NCBI GenBank assembly: GCA_015056205.1
Contig: SVGS01000008.1
Coordinates: forward strand, 62,001-126,000
DNA from: Clostridiales bacterium
Lineage (GTDB): Bacteria > Bacillota > Clostridia > Christensenellales > Aristaeellaceae
DNA length: 64,000 nt
Reading direction: 5' to 3'
Shown here: positions 52,530 to 61,508 of the stretch, in pieces
Numbering within the stretch: position 1 is the first letter of the stretch
Layout: each line of letters starts with the position of its first letter
Program-made: the position numbers and the translations under genes
The notes under the pieces: generated by a model
What the model saw: the letters and a program-made list of their open reading frames with translations, nothing else
The model's database searches: none
What the model was told of the DNA's origin: nothing

Positions 52530-53372
52530 TTATCTCGCCTCCCCTGTCAGACGGCACAGATGCTTTTTCCGGGCTTCCGCCTCTTCCGGACGGAACATCC
52601 GGCCCCGGGCCATCGCTTCGTCAAAGTCGACCAGATGGCCGTCGAAATCCGGCCCGTCCACGCAGGCAAACTTGGTTTCCCCGCCGACCGTCAGCCGGCA
52701 TCCGCCGCACATTCCGGTACCGTCGATCATAATCGGATTCATGCTGACAATGGTTTTGATGCCCAGCGGCCGGGTCATTTCGCTAACCGCCTTCATCATG
52801 GGCAGAGGCCCGATCGCGATCACCGCGTCGTATTCCCGGCCCGCTTCAATCTGCGCCTGCAGCGCCTGGGTCACGAAGCCCTTGTGGCCGTTGCTCCCGT
52901 CGTCCGTCATGATGATCAGATGGGTGCAGGCCGCCCGCAGTTCCTCCTCCAGAATAATCAGATGCTCATTCCGGAATCCCACGATCAGATCCACCTTCGC
53001 GCCGGCGTCGTGCAGCGCCTTCGCCTGAGGATAGGCGATGGCCACGCCCAGTCCGCCACCGATCACGGCCGCGCGTCGGATCCCCTCGGTATGGCTGGGC
53101 TCTCCCAGCGGTCCGACAAAGTCCAGCAGCGCGTCCCCCTCCTCCAGGGTGTCCAGCTTTTCAGTTGTATAGCCGACCTTCTGGAAGATGATCGTGACGG
53201 AACCCTCTTCAGGGTCGGTCCCGGCGATCGTCAGAGGAACCCGCTCCCCCTCCTCATCAATCCGGAAAATAATGAATTGACCGGGTTTGGCCTTCCGGGC
53301 CACCATCGGCGCGGAAATCTTCATCAGGGTCACAGTTTCGTTCAGCACCCGCTTCTGGATGATGGGATACAT
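52530..53372 (-). CDS. nfnA: NfnA-type FAD/2Fe-2S NADH oxidoreductase subunit
   Basis: This 280-residue protein resembles the dihydroorotate dehydrogenase electron-transfer subunit and NfnA. It has the FAD-binding barrel (about 1-95; ERVPLTIAG), a nucleotide-binding part with VIGGGLGVAIAYPQAKALH and a C-terminal 2Fe-2S site using DGTGMCGGCR and FACVDGPDFDGH. The last segment (MARGRMFRPEEAEARKKH) is typical of NfnA. It is the first gene of a unit running nfnA-nfnB-dnaD-dnaI-ArsC-like. Confidence 0.9.
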   Translation of the reverse strand: MYPIIQKRVLNETVTLMKISAPMVARKAKPGQFIIFRIDEEGERVPLTIAGTDPEEGSVTIIFQKVGYTTEKLDTLEEGDALLDFVGPLGEPSHTEGIRRAAVIGGGLGVAIAYPQAKALHDAGAKVDLIVGFRNEHLIILEEELRAACTHLIIMTDDGSNGHKGFVTQALQAQIEAGREYDAVIAIGPLPMMKAVSEMTRPLGIKTIVSMNPIMIDGTGMCGGCRLTVGGETKFACVDGPDFDGHLVDFDEAMARGRMFRPEEAEARKKHLCRLTGEAR

Positions 53373-53409
53373 GCTTTCTTCCCTCCGTTAGCAATCATAG
53401 AATGCGTTT

Positions 53410-53438
53410 ATTCTACCCCAATTCAGAAGGCGATTCAA
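53410..53438 (-). promoter_or_regulatory. Promoter of nfnA-nfnB
   Basis: Reading leftward: TTGAAT (53438-53433), 17 bp, TAGAAT (53415-53410), about 38 bases before the start. Confidence 0.75.
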
Positions 53439-53491
53439 CTTTTTTCTGCATTCTTATCGTTTTTTCGCCGGGTGAAATGCCCCTTTCCGGA

Positions 53492-56400
53492 TTACGGGGT
53501 GATCACGCAGAATTTTGTTCCGTCCTTCCGGGTCAGGGAAAACAGCACCCGGATCTGATCCTCCTCCCGGATCGGCCGCAGCTGAATCTGCATGGGCCTG
53601 TTTTCCAGCATCTCATACCAGCCATAGCTCCAGTCTGTCACATATTCGATCTGATCGAATCCCGGCAGTCTTCCGTCCTGCGCTTCTCCCGGATCGATCA
53701 CCGACAGATAACAGGTGACGGTGGCGATCTCCTCCCGGCTGATAAAGGCATCCTCCTCCGCGTCCATCTGCAGGATCTTCCCGCTCAGCGGGTCATAGTT
53801 CACTTCAAATTGGATATCCCCGATTCTCTTGCGCTTGTAGTTCATGATATCTTCATTTTCAAAATAAAGGCTTGTGCCGATTTTCCCCTCCAGGCCGTCT
53901 GAATCCGCCCGCGTGACAATCACAGGCAGAATATCCTCGTCATGGCCGGCACAGGCGGCAACCAGCCCGGGAATCCAGACGCCGACCGTCCCTTCCTGAT
54001 TTCGGACCAGACTTTGCGCGGAAATCAGCGCCAGATATTTTTCCTCGACAGGCATCACCAGATAGGCCGTTCCGCTTTTCAGCTCTTCCATTTCCGCTTC
54101 GGAAACCGGCAGATCGATCCAATGGCGATACTGTGCGGCATTTGGTTCCAGAAGGATTTCATTCTCAATGAAAACCAGGGGTTCCTGAGCGTGCTGAACC
54201 ATGGTAGCTTCCCGGGTTGTCAGATGATCCGCATCCAGCCAGATCAGTTTCTCTCCGCTCATGAGGGCAGGGACGTTCAGCAGGATCACGGCCGGAGATG
54301 CCGCCAGTTCACCCTGTTCACGCAGGCTCACCGAGATCTCCCGCAGTTCCTTTCCGGTAAGGCTTTCCTGGTCATTTTTCAGCTCCAGGCCAAACACTTT
54401 TGTGCTCTCCGGAAGAATCGTCTCCCCCAGCAGCATTCCCAGAGGGACGATGAACGGTATTTCGCCGTCATTCGCCTGAAGCTCCTCCGCAAGCAGCTGA
54501 ATCGGCTGGCCGGTCTTATTTCTTGCTTCCAGAATCAGCAGAATACTCTCTTTTCCTATAATGACCCGCCGCAGGTCAACGTCGCACCTGTCATTCCGGA
54601 GAAGAGGCAGCAGCTCTGTTTTCTGCCCGGCTTCCTCCGGATCCAGGATTTCGATCAGATGATTCCAGGCTCCGATTTTTTCCGGCTCGTTAACCGGCCA
54701 CGGTTCTTTCAGCGCTGCGGTCAGCCCCTGTATCTCCTGTCCGGCCGTTGTCCAGTAGACGCCGATTTCCCGAACCTCCTTCTGGTCATGAAGCCCAAGA
54801 AGATCTCGCATCACACGGATATGGTAATAAATCTGATCGATTCCGGGAACGGAGAGCACATTATTGTCCGGAACCATCCCGTTCTCCCAGTGCGCCTGGA
54901 ATACGCGGCTGTGCCCGGGCTCAATCTGCGGCGCCTGAGCGTTCTCCAGCTGAAATCCGTTCACGGTGACGCATTCCGGTAATACCGAAGTCTTTCCATC
55001 GTTTTCCATCAGCACCGTTATATTAAATCCGGAAGATGAATCGGGCTGAAGTTCCAGGATCTTCACCGTTACTCCGTCCGATGTTTTTTCCTCGCTGATG
55101 GATTCGGGCAGGCTCATCTCCCGCAAACTGCACCCCTCTATGTCAAAGGAAAGACTCACGGACTCCTCTTCGCCGGTCGGATCCTTTTTCGTCATCCGGA
55201 TGTCGATCCTGCGGATCTGATCGATTTCGGCCAGTTCCGGTTTTTCCAGTTCCAGCTCGATCCGGCCTGTTTTCCCCGCTGCTGCCGTTACAGTCCCGGA
55301 TCCGGAACCGGCTTCCCGGCTCTCATTTAAAAGAATGCTCTTCACAGCAAACGACGTGTCCGCGGTTCCTTTGTTTGTTATTTCCAGCGTCAGCTTCAGC
55401 GACTGCGGCGGCGCCAGATTGATCTGCCCTTCCATTTTAACATCAAAATCTTCCGGCTTCGTTTCTTCGCGAAGGGTGGCTGTAAAAGCGCTCAGATTGG
55501 GATTGTCCACGGCGACAGGGATCGAACAGACCGTATTCTGCTGTGCATCCGTAATGCGGAAAAGAGCATACAGCTGAACCCCGGTCAGCTGCTCCTTTTT
55601 CCGGACAAAGGACCATTGAGCCGGCAGCGCGAGAGACTTCATGCTGATGGAGGCATCATCCCGGGTCCAGGAATAATAATCCGGGAGCACACCTTCATCA
55701 GGTTCCGGATAAACCCTGTTCTGATTCCAGAAATGAATCATCCGATAAGAATCCTCTGAAAAATCCAGTCTTCCAGAAAAGTGTTGCGTTGCATCATCAA
55801 ACACCTCTCTTCGGATCACTTCCGGGTGTTCGTTTGGATCAAACCGGTCCAGAAAATAAAGAACATCCTGATTCTTCTGAAGCGAGTAATCCTCCCTGGG
55901 CTGATAAGACGCATAAATGGCTTCCGTTCGTCCCTGGTCCGCCGGCAAAACGCTCAGTGGCCCGATCAGCCCGTACTCCTGGCTCTCCGCGTAGAGCATG
56001 CTCCCGTCATAGGCACCCGTGACCACTCCGTTTTCATCCAGGACCGCCGGACAGACGGAAACAACCGTTACCGCATTCCCCAGGCTGCCGCCGTTCCATG
56101 TGTCCTGAAGAATCAGTAACTGCGCGGATGAAAAATGTTCCCTCTGTTCCTCTGTCAGTCTGAGACTGAACACAGGCTCTCCGGCCGTGTTTTTCCCCGC
56201 GGATTCCGTGAACAGGTTTTTCCAGCGCAGCAGTTTCTCCCCCGTCAGGATCGTTCCAAAGGACTGCATATACCCGGCATACCCCGGAATGATATCCATC
56301 CGGCTGTAGCTGTCCCGCCATCCGGAAAGATACTGTTTTTTGTTTCCAAAAGGATAGTACAGCGTCAGCCCGGTAGAGCCCTCCAGATTGGAACGGCTGT

Positions 56401-57424
56401 ATACCACCGCCTGATCCAGGCTGGACTCCAGCTTTTCTTTTTCCTGCGGATGCTGATCCATTAAGGCGACCAGGCTCCCGGCGTCCACCAGATCGTACCC
56501 GTCATCCTCCTCTTCAGCTCCCTTGATTCCAACGCCAAAGGCGGTCGCGTCTTTCCGGGCACCTGAAAACTGAGCAAAGGTCCCCGCCGATATTTCATCG
56601 CGCAGCCCTCCGAAGTAGCTGCCCAGGTCTTCTGCCGCTTCAGCAGCTTCCTTCAGGTTGATGCAGGCCAGGGTCTTCGTCTGCTTGCTTTCATTCCCTT
56701 CAAAGTAAGCATCCACGATCTTTCTGCCGATTTTCTCTGCTGCTTCCTCTCCCGTGAGTCCCTGAAGAAAGCTGTAATTCCATCCGGAAGCCGGCTCCTT
56801 CTCCTCGCTGGCAATCATGTAATCCGCCAGATCCGAAAGCTCCGCGGCCACTTCCAGGGATCCCATCAGACAGGCATCGAAGCCGATCCAGCTCAGCTTT
56901 TTTCCCAGGCCCGCGCTGGCAATCGCATCCTGAAGCCCCGGCAGAGACATATGGTTCATGGAGAAAACCTCATCCCAGCATACGCCTTCCAGCGGGCCGC
57001 CGCCATGATCCCAGAGGATCAGCGCGTAGTTCTCAGCAGGAAACCGTTCCGCTCCAAAGGCCAGGAATGAAGTCAGCGTTCTTCCGTTTCCCATATCGGC
57101 CTGACCCATCTGGGTCAGTTCCCGGCTCCTGCCCTTACGGATTTCCAGAATTCGGATGGTATTCGGATCCGCTCCGCTCGCCCATCTCAGCGATCCGCCG
57201 GTCATCACCAGAAGCGTTGCGTCGCAGCCGTCTTTGGTCGCGGCGATCATCTCATTAATATCTGCCGTCGCCGCCCCGCCTTCGCTCTCCAGATTGCTGC
57301 CACACATGTAAACCATAATGGTGAGCTTTCGCTCATTCCCGGCAGCCCGGGATCCGAACGGAATCGCCAGAAGAACCGCAAACACCAGCATACATATCAC
57401 GAATCTGTTCCTTTTCGTTTTCAT
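53492..57424 (-). CDS. Giant secreted clostripain-family (C11) cysteine peptidase, copy 1
   Basis: This 1310-residue protein has a signal peptide (about 1-28, cleavage near SRAAG) and an N-terminal peptidase C11 domain (about 33-390). The catalytic pair is visible: His140 in LILWDHGGG and Cys185 in GFDACLMGS; ERKLTIMVYMCGSNLESE opens the domain. The remaining 900 residues are beta-rich with recurring immunoglobulin-like strands (SLKLTLEITNKG, SGFNITVLMENDG) and no known name. No wall anchor or membrane helix is seen. Clostripain itself is about 525 residues and cleaves after arginine. The ATG at 57424 is preferred over 57430 because AAGGA is then 9 bases away. It is the last of three tandem paralogues. 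Confidence 0.85.
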   Translation of the reverse strand: MKTKRNRFVICMLVFAVLLAIPFGSRAAGNERKLTIMVYMCGSNLESEGGAATADINEMIAATKDGCDATLLVMTGGSLRWASGADPNTIRILEIRKGRSRELTQMGQADMGNGRTLTSFLAFGAERFPAENYALILWDHGGGPLEGVCWDEVFSMNHMSLPGLQDAIASAGLGKKLSWIGFDACLMGSLEVAAELSDLADYMIASEEKEPASGWNYSFLQGLTGEEAAEKIGRKIVDAYFEGNESKQTKTLACINLKEAAEAAEDLGSYFGGLRDEISAGTFAQFSGARKDATAFGVGIKGAEEEDDGYDLVDAGSLVALMDQHPQEKEKLESSLDQAVVYSRSNLEGSTGLTLYYPFGNKKQYLSGWRDSYSRMDIIPGYAGYMQSFGTILTGEKLLRWKNLFTESAGKNTAGEPVFSLRLTEEQREHFSSAQLLILQDTWNGGSLGNAVTVVSVCPAVLDENGVVTGAYDGSMLYAESQEYGLIGPLSVLPADQGRTEAIYASYQPREDYSLQKNQDVLYFLDRFDPNEHPEVIRREVFDDATQHFSGRLDFSEDSYRMIHFWNQNRVYPEPDEGVLPDYYSWTRDDASISMKSLALPAQWSFVRKKEQLTGVQLYALFRITDAQQNTVCSIPVAVDNPNLSAFTATLREETKPEDFDVKMEGQINLAPPQSLKLTLEITNKGTADTSFAVKSILLNESREAGSGSGTVTAAAGKTGRIELELEKPELAEIDQIRRIDIRMTKKDPTGEEESVSLSFDIEGCSLREMSLPESISEEKTSDGVTVKILELQPDSSSGFNITVLMENDGKTSVLPECVTVNGFQLENAQAPQIEPGHSRVFQAHWENGMVPDNNVLSVPGIDQIYYHIRVMRDLLGLHDQKEVREIGVYWTTAGQEIQGLTAALKEPWPVNEPEKIGAWNHLIEILDPEEAGQKTELLPLLRNDRCDVDLRRVIIGKESILLILEARNKTGQPIQLLAEELQANDGEIPFIVPLGMLLGETILPESTKVFGLELKNDQESLTGKELREISVSLREQGELAASPAVILLNVPALMSGEKLIWLDADHLTTREATMVQHAQEPLVFIENEILLEPNAAQYRHWIDLPVSEAEMEELKSGTAYLVMPVEEKYLALISAQSLVRNQEGTVGVWIPGLVAACAGHDEDILPVIVTRADSDGLEGKIGTSLYFENEDIMNYKRKRIGDIQFEVNYDPLSGKILQMDAEEDAFISREEIATVTCYLSVIDPGEAQDGRLPGFDQIEYVTDWSYGWYEMLENRPMQIQLRPIREEDQIRVLFSLTRKDGTKFCVITP
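56000..57412 (-). repeat. Direct repeat unit A: peptidase-half coding DNA of copy 1
   Basis: This stretch is almost the same as 60017-61429, with an offset of about 4017 bases. For example, the 60 bases at 57001-57060 are identical in both. It covers the signal peptide and most of the C11 domain. Ends are approximate. Confidence 0.85.
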
Positions 57425-57502
57425 CTTCATCCGTCCTTCTTTGCATTTGATTGATCATTCGTTTTTTCATTTTTCTATTTTTCGCTGGGTAGAATATCAC
57501 GT

Positions 57503-60500
57503 TCAGGAATACGGAGTGATAACACAATATTGGGTTCCATCTTTATTTGTTAAGGAAAACAGTATCTGAATCTGATCCTCTTCACGGATCGGCCGAAGCT
57601 GAATCTGCATGGGCTTGGTTTCCAATATCTCAGACCAGCTATATCCTGTAACAAATTGCATCTGATCAAACCCCTGCAGTCTTCCGTCCTGCTTTTCTCC
57701 AGGATCAATAATCGGCAGCTGTAAACATTCGACAGACCAAATCTCTTTTTGACTGATAAAAGAGTCATCCTCTGTCTCCATTTGTAGGATTTTTCCACTG
57801 CGGGTTTCATAGTTTACCTCAAATTGAATGTTTCTAATACTTTTTCTTTTAATATTATAAAAATCTCGATTTGTGAATGAGAGTGTTATTGATATTTGAG
57901 CTTCAATACCTTTTTGATCTGCCCGTGAAACAACCATTGGGAGAATGTCCTCGTCATGACCAATATAGGCAGCAATCAGTCCGGAAAGCCAGACTCCTAA
58001 GATTCCTTTCTTATTTGAGGTCAATCTTTGTGCAGAAAGCAGCACCAGATATTGTTCATCGACAGGCATCACCAGATAAGCCATTCCACTTTTCAGCTGT
58101 CCCATTTTCTCTTCGGAAACTGGCAGGTCAACCCAATGGCAATACTTCGTGGCTTCAGCTTCCAGAAGGATTTCATTTTCAACGAAAACCAACGGTTCAG
58201 TATCGCGCTGAATCATCGTTTCTTCCTTGATCGTAAGATGATTTGAATCCAGCCAGATCAATTTTTCCCCGCTCATGGAAGCAGACGAATTTAACATAAT
58301 TACTGCTGGAGATTCTACAATTTCATATGTTTCGCGAAATATCAATGAAATATCTCTCAGTTCCTTTCCGGTAAGGCTTTCCTGGTAGTTTTTTAACACC
58401 AATCCAAAAACCTTGACGCTTTCAGGAAGAACAGTTTCAAAAGAATCTGGTCCAAGCAATAAACTAAGAGGTAGTTCTCCGTCATTCATCTGAATTTCTT
58501 CGACGAGCAGACGAATCGGTCGATCGGTTCGATTTGTTGCTTCCAGAATAAGCAGAATACTCTCTTTCCCAATAATAACCTTTCGGAGATGAACAGCATA
58601 TCTATCATTATCTATGATAGGCAGAAGGTTTGTTTTCTGCCCAGCTTCCTCTGGATCCAGTACTTCAATATCTACAAACCAGGCTCCGATATTATCCTGT
58701 TCGATAATCGGCCATGGTTCTTTGAGCGCAACAACCAACCCTTGTTCCTCTTGCCCGGGCTTTGTCCAGAATACACCAATTTCCCGGACATCCTTCTGTT
58801 CATGAAGTTCCAGAAGATTCCGCAGCACACGGTTCCAATTAAAAAATTCCTCTTTTCCAGCAATGCTCAAGCTAATGCCGTCCGCCACTATACCATTCGC
58901 CCAGTGAAACTGGATTACTCGGCTGTGTCCAGGGTCAATCTGCGGCACATCATATGAGTCCTCCAGCTGAAATCCGTTCACAGTAATGCACTCCGGTAAT
59001 ATTGAAAGATTACTGGCATTTTCCATTAATATTGTAATGTTAAAACCATAGGATGAATCAGGCTGAATATCCAATATCTTCATTGTCACTTCGTCCGATG
59101 TTTTTTCCTCACTGATTGATTCAGGCAGGCTCATTTCCTGCAAATCGCCCCCCTCTACGTCAAAGGAAAGGACCACGGACTCCTCTTCTCTGTTCGGATC
59201 ATTTTTCGTCATCCAGATGTCGATCCTGCGGATCTGATCGATTTCCGCCAGCTCCGCTTGTTCTAATTCCAGCTCGATCCGTCCTGTCTTTCCAGCTTCT
59301 GCTGTCACAGTCTTTGAAGCGGAACCAGCTTCTCGTCTCTCATTCAAAAGAATCCCCTGCACGGAAATTGACATGTCTGTGATTCCTTTATTATATACTT
59401 CCAGCGTCAGTTTCAGCGATTGCGGCGGCGCCAGATTGATCTGTCCCTCCATCTTTACGTCAAAATCTTCCGGCTTCGTTTCTTCGCGAAGGGTGGCTGT
59501 AAAAGCGCTCAGATTGGGATTGTCCACGGCGACAGGGATTGAACAGACCGTATTCTGCTGCGCATCCGTAATGCGGAAAAGAGCATACAGCTGAAACCCG
59601 GTCAGCTGCTCCTTTTTCCGGACGAAGGACCATTGAGCTGGCAGAGGAAGTATATGCATGGTTGACAAAGTATTATTTCTTGTCCAGGAGAAATAATCAG
59701 GAAGCGTTCCTTCATCCGGTTCCGGATATAATCTGTTCTGATTATAGAAACTTATCCCGCGAAAAGAATCTTCTGTAAAATCTAGTCTATTAGAAAAATG
59801 CTGTATTGCTTCATCATAAACCTCTCTTCGGATCACCTCTGGATGTTCGTTCGGATCAAACCGGTCCAGGAAGTATAAAACATACCAGTTCTCCTGATTG
59901 ATGTATTCCTCTATGGGCTGATGCGACGTAATAATGGCTTCCGTTCGTCCCTGGTCCGCCGGTAAAATGCTCAGCGGTCCGATCAGCCCGTACTCCTGAC
60001 TTTCCGCGTAGAGCATACTGCCGTCATAGGCACCTGTGATTACTCCGTTTTCGTCCAGGGCTGCCGGGCAGACGGAAACAACCGTCACCGCATTCCCCAG
60101 GCTGCCGCCATGCCATGTGTCCTGAAGAATCAGTAACTGCGCGGATGAAAAATGTTCCCTCTGCTCCTCTGTCAGTCTGAGACTGAACACTGGCTCTCCG
60201 GCCGCGTTTTTCCCCGCTGCTTCCGTGAACAGGTTTTTCCACCGCAGCAGTTTCTCCCCCGTCAGAATCGTTCCAAAGGACTGCATATACCCGGCATACC
60301 CCGGAATGATATCCATCCGGCTGTAGCTGTCCCGCCATCCGGAAAGATACTGTTTTTTGTTTCCAAAAGGATAGTACAGCGTCAGTCCTGTAGGCCCTTC
60401 CAGATTGGACCGGCTGTATACGACCGCCTGATCCAGGCTGGCCTTCACCCTTTCTTTTTTCTCCGGATGCTGATCCATTAAGTCAACTAAGCTTCCGGCG

Positions 60501-61435
60501 TCCACCAGATCGTACCCATCATCCTCTTCTTCAGCTCCCTTGATCCCTGCGCCAAAGGCCGTTGCGTCTTTCCGGGCACCTGAAAACCGAGCAAAGGTCT
60601 CCGCCGATATTTCATCGCTCAGCCCCCCAAAGTAGCTGCCCAGATCCTTTGCCGCTTCAGCCGCTTCCTTCAGGTTGATGCAGGACAGGGTTTTCGTCTG
60701 CTTGCTTTCATTCCCTTCAAAGTAAGCATCCACAATCTTTCTGCCGATTTCCTCCGCCGCTTCCTCTCCTGTGAGTCCCTGAAGAAAGCTGTAATTCCAT
60801 CCGGAAGCCGGCTCCTTCTCCTCGCTGGCAATCATGTAATCCGCCAGATCCGAAAGCTCCGCGGCCACTTCCAGGGATCCCATCAGGCAGGCATCGAAGC
60901 CGATCCAGCTCAGCTTTTTTCCCAGGCCCGCGCTGGCAATCGCATCCTGAAGCCCCGGCAGAGACATATGGTTCATGGAGAAAACTTCATCCCAGCATAC
61001 GCCTTCCAGCGGGCCGCCGCCATGATCCCAGAGGATCAGCGCGTAGTTCTCAGCAGGAAACCGTTCCGCTCCAAAGGCCATGAAAGAAGTCAGCGTTCTT
61101 CCGTTTCCCATATCGGCCTGACCCATCTGGGTCAGTTCCCGGCTCCTGCCCTTACGGATTTCCAGAATTCGGATGGTATTCGGATCCGCTCCGCTCGCCC
61201 ATCTCAGAGAGCCGCCGGTCATCACCAGCAGCGTTGCGTCGCAGCCGTCTTTGGTCGCGGCGATCATTTCATTGATATCTGCCGTCGCTGCCCCGCCTTC
61301 GCTCTCCAGATTGCTGCCACACATATAAACCATAATAGTAAGCTTTCGCTCATTTCCGGCAGCCCGGGATCCAAACGGAATCGCCAGAAGAACCGCAAAC
61401 ACCAGCATGCATATCACGAATCTGTTCCTTTTCAT
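57503..61435 (-). CDS. Giant secreted clostripain-family (C11) cysteine peptidase, copy 2
   Basis: This 1310-residue paralogue is nearly identical to copy 1 over the signal peptide and peptidase half, including catalytic His138 (LILWDHGGG) and Cys183 (GFDACLMGS). From about residue 560 onward it diverges, apart from islands such as the segment with LTGFQLYALFRITDAQQN. The 5' half is GC-rich like the rest of the window, while the 3' half is visibly richer in A and T. The ATG at 61435 has GGGAGG 10 bases upstream; a longer in-frame start at 61618 reads into the neighbouring gene and is not used. It follows copy 3 by 73 bases, with no clear promoter between, so the array may be one transcript. 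Confidence 0.85.
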   Translation of the reverse strand: MKRNRFVICMLVFAVLLAIPFGSRAAGNERKLTIMVYMCGSNLESEGGAATADINEMIAATKDGCDATLLVMTGGSLRWASGADPNTIRILEIRKGRSRELTQMGQADMGNGRTLTSFMAFGAERFPAENYALILWDHGGGPLEGVCWDEVFSMNHMSLPGLQDAIASAGLGKKLSWIGFDACLMGSLEVAAELSDLADYMIASEEKEPASGWNYSFLQGLTGEEAAEEIGRKIVDAYFEGNESKQTKTLSCINLKEAAEAAKDLGSYFGGLSDEISAETFARFSGARKDATAFGAGIKGAEEEDDGYDLVDAGSLVDLMDQHPEKKERVKASLDQAVVYSRSNLEGPTGLTLYYPFGNKKQYLSGWRDSYSRMDIIPGYAGYMQSFGTILTGEKLLRWKNLFTEAAGKNAAGEPVFSLRLTEEQREHFSSAQLLILQDTWHGGSLGNAVTVVSVCPAALDENGVITGAYDGSMLYAESQEYGLIGPLSILPADQGRTEAIITSHQPIEEYINQENWYVLYFLDRFDPNEHPEVIRREVYDEAIQHFSNRLDFTEDSFRGISFYNQNRLYPEPDEGTLPDYFSWTRNNTLSTMHILPLPAQWSFVRKKEQLTGFQLYALFRITDAQQNTVCSIPVAVDNPNLSAFTATLREETKPEDFDVKMEGQINLAPPQSLKLTLEVYNKGITDMSISVQGILLNERREAGSASKTVTAEAGKTGRIELELEQAELAEIDQIRRIDIWMTKNDPNREEESVVLSFDVEGGDLQEMSLPESISEEKTSDEVTMKILDIQPDSSYGFNITILMENASNLSILPECITVNGFQLEDSYDVPQIDPGHSRVIQFHWANGIVADGISLSIAGKEEFFNWNRVLRNLLELHEQKDVREIGVFWTKPGQEEQGLVVALKEPWPIIEQDNIGAWFVDIEVLDPEEAGQKTNLLPIIDNDRYAVHLRKVIIGKESILLILEATNRTDRPIRLLVEEIQMNDGELPLSLLLGPDSFETVLPESVKVFGLVLKNYQESLTGKELRDISLIFRETYEIVESPAVIMLNSSASMSGEKLIWLDSNHLTIKEETMIQRDTEPLVFVENEILLEAEATKYCHWVDLPVSEEKMGQLKSGMAYLVMPVDEQYLVLLSAQRLTSNKKGILGVWLSGLIAAYIGHDEDILPMVVSRADQKGIEAQISITLSFTNRDFYNIKRKSIRNIQFEVNYETRSGKILQMETEDDSFISQKEIWSVECLQLPIIDPGEKQDGRLQGFDQMQFVTGYSWSEILETKPMQIQLRPIREEDQIQILFSLTNKDGTQYCVITPYS
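60017..61429 (-). repeat. Direct repeat unit B: peptidase-half coding DNA of copy 2
   Basis: Partner of the repeat at 56000-57412. Identity falls sharply further into the gene, then recovers in a patch near 59450-59630 (matching 55433-55613). Such long direct repeats can recombine or convert each other. Confidence 0.85.
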
Positions 61436-61508
61436 CCTCAACGCTCCTCCCATGTTTTGATTTTTCATCTGTTTTTCTGCATTCTGTACTCTTATTAGCG
61501 TTTGTCTC

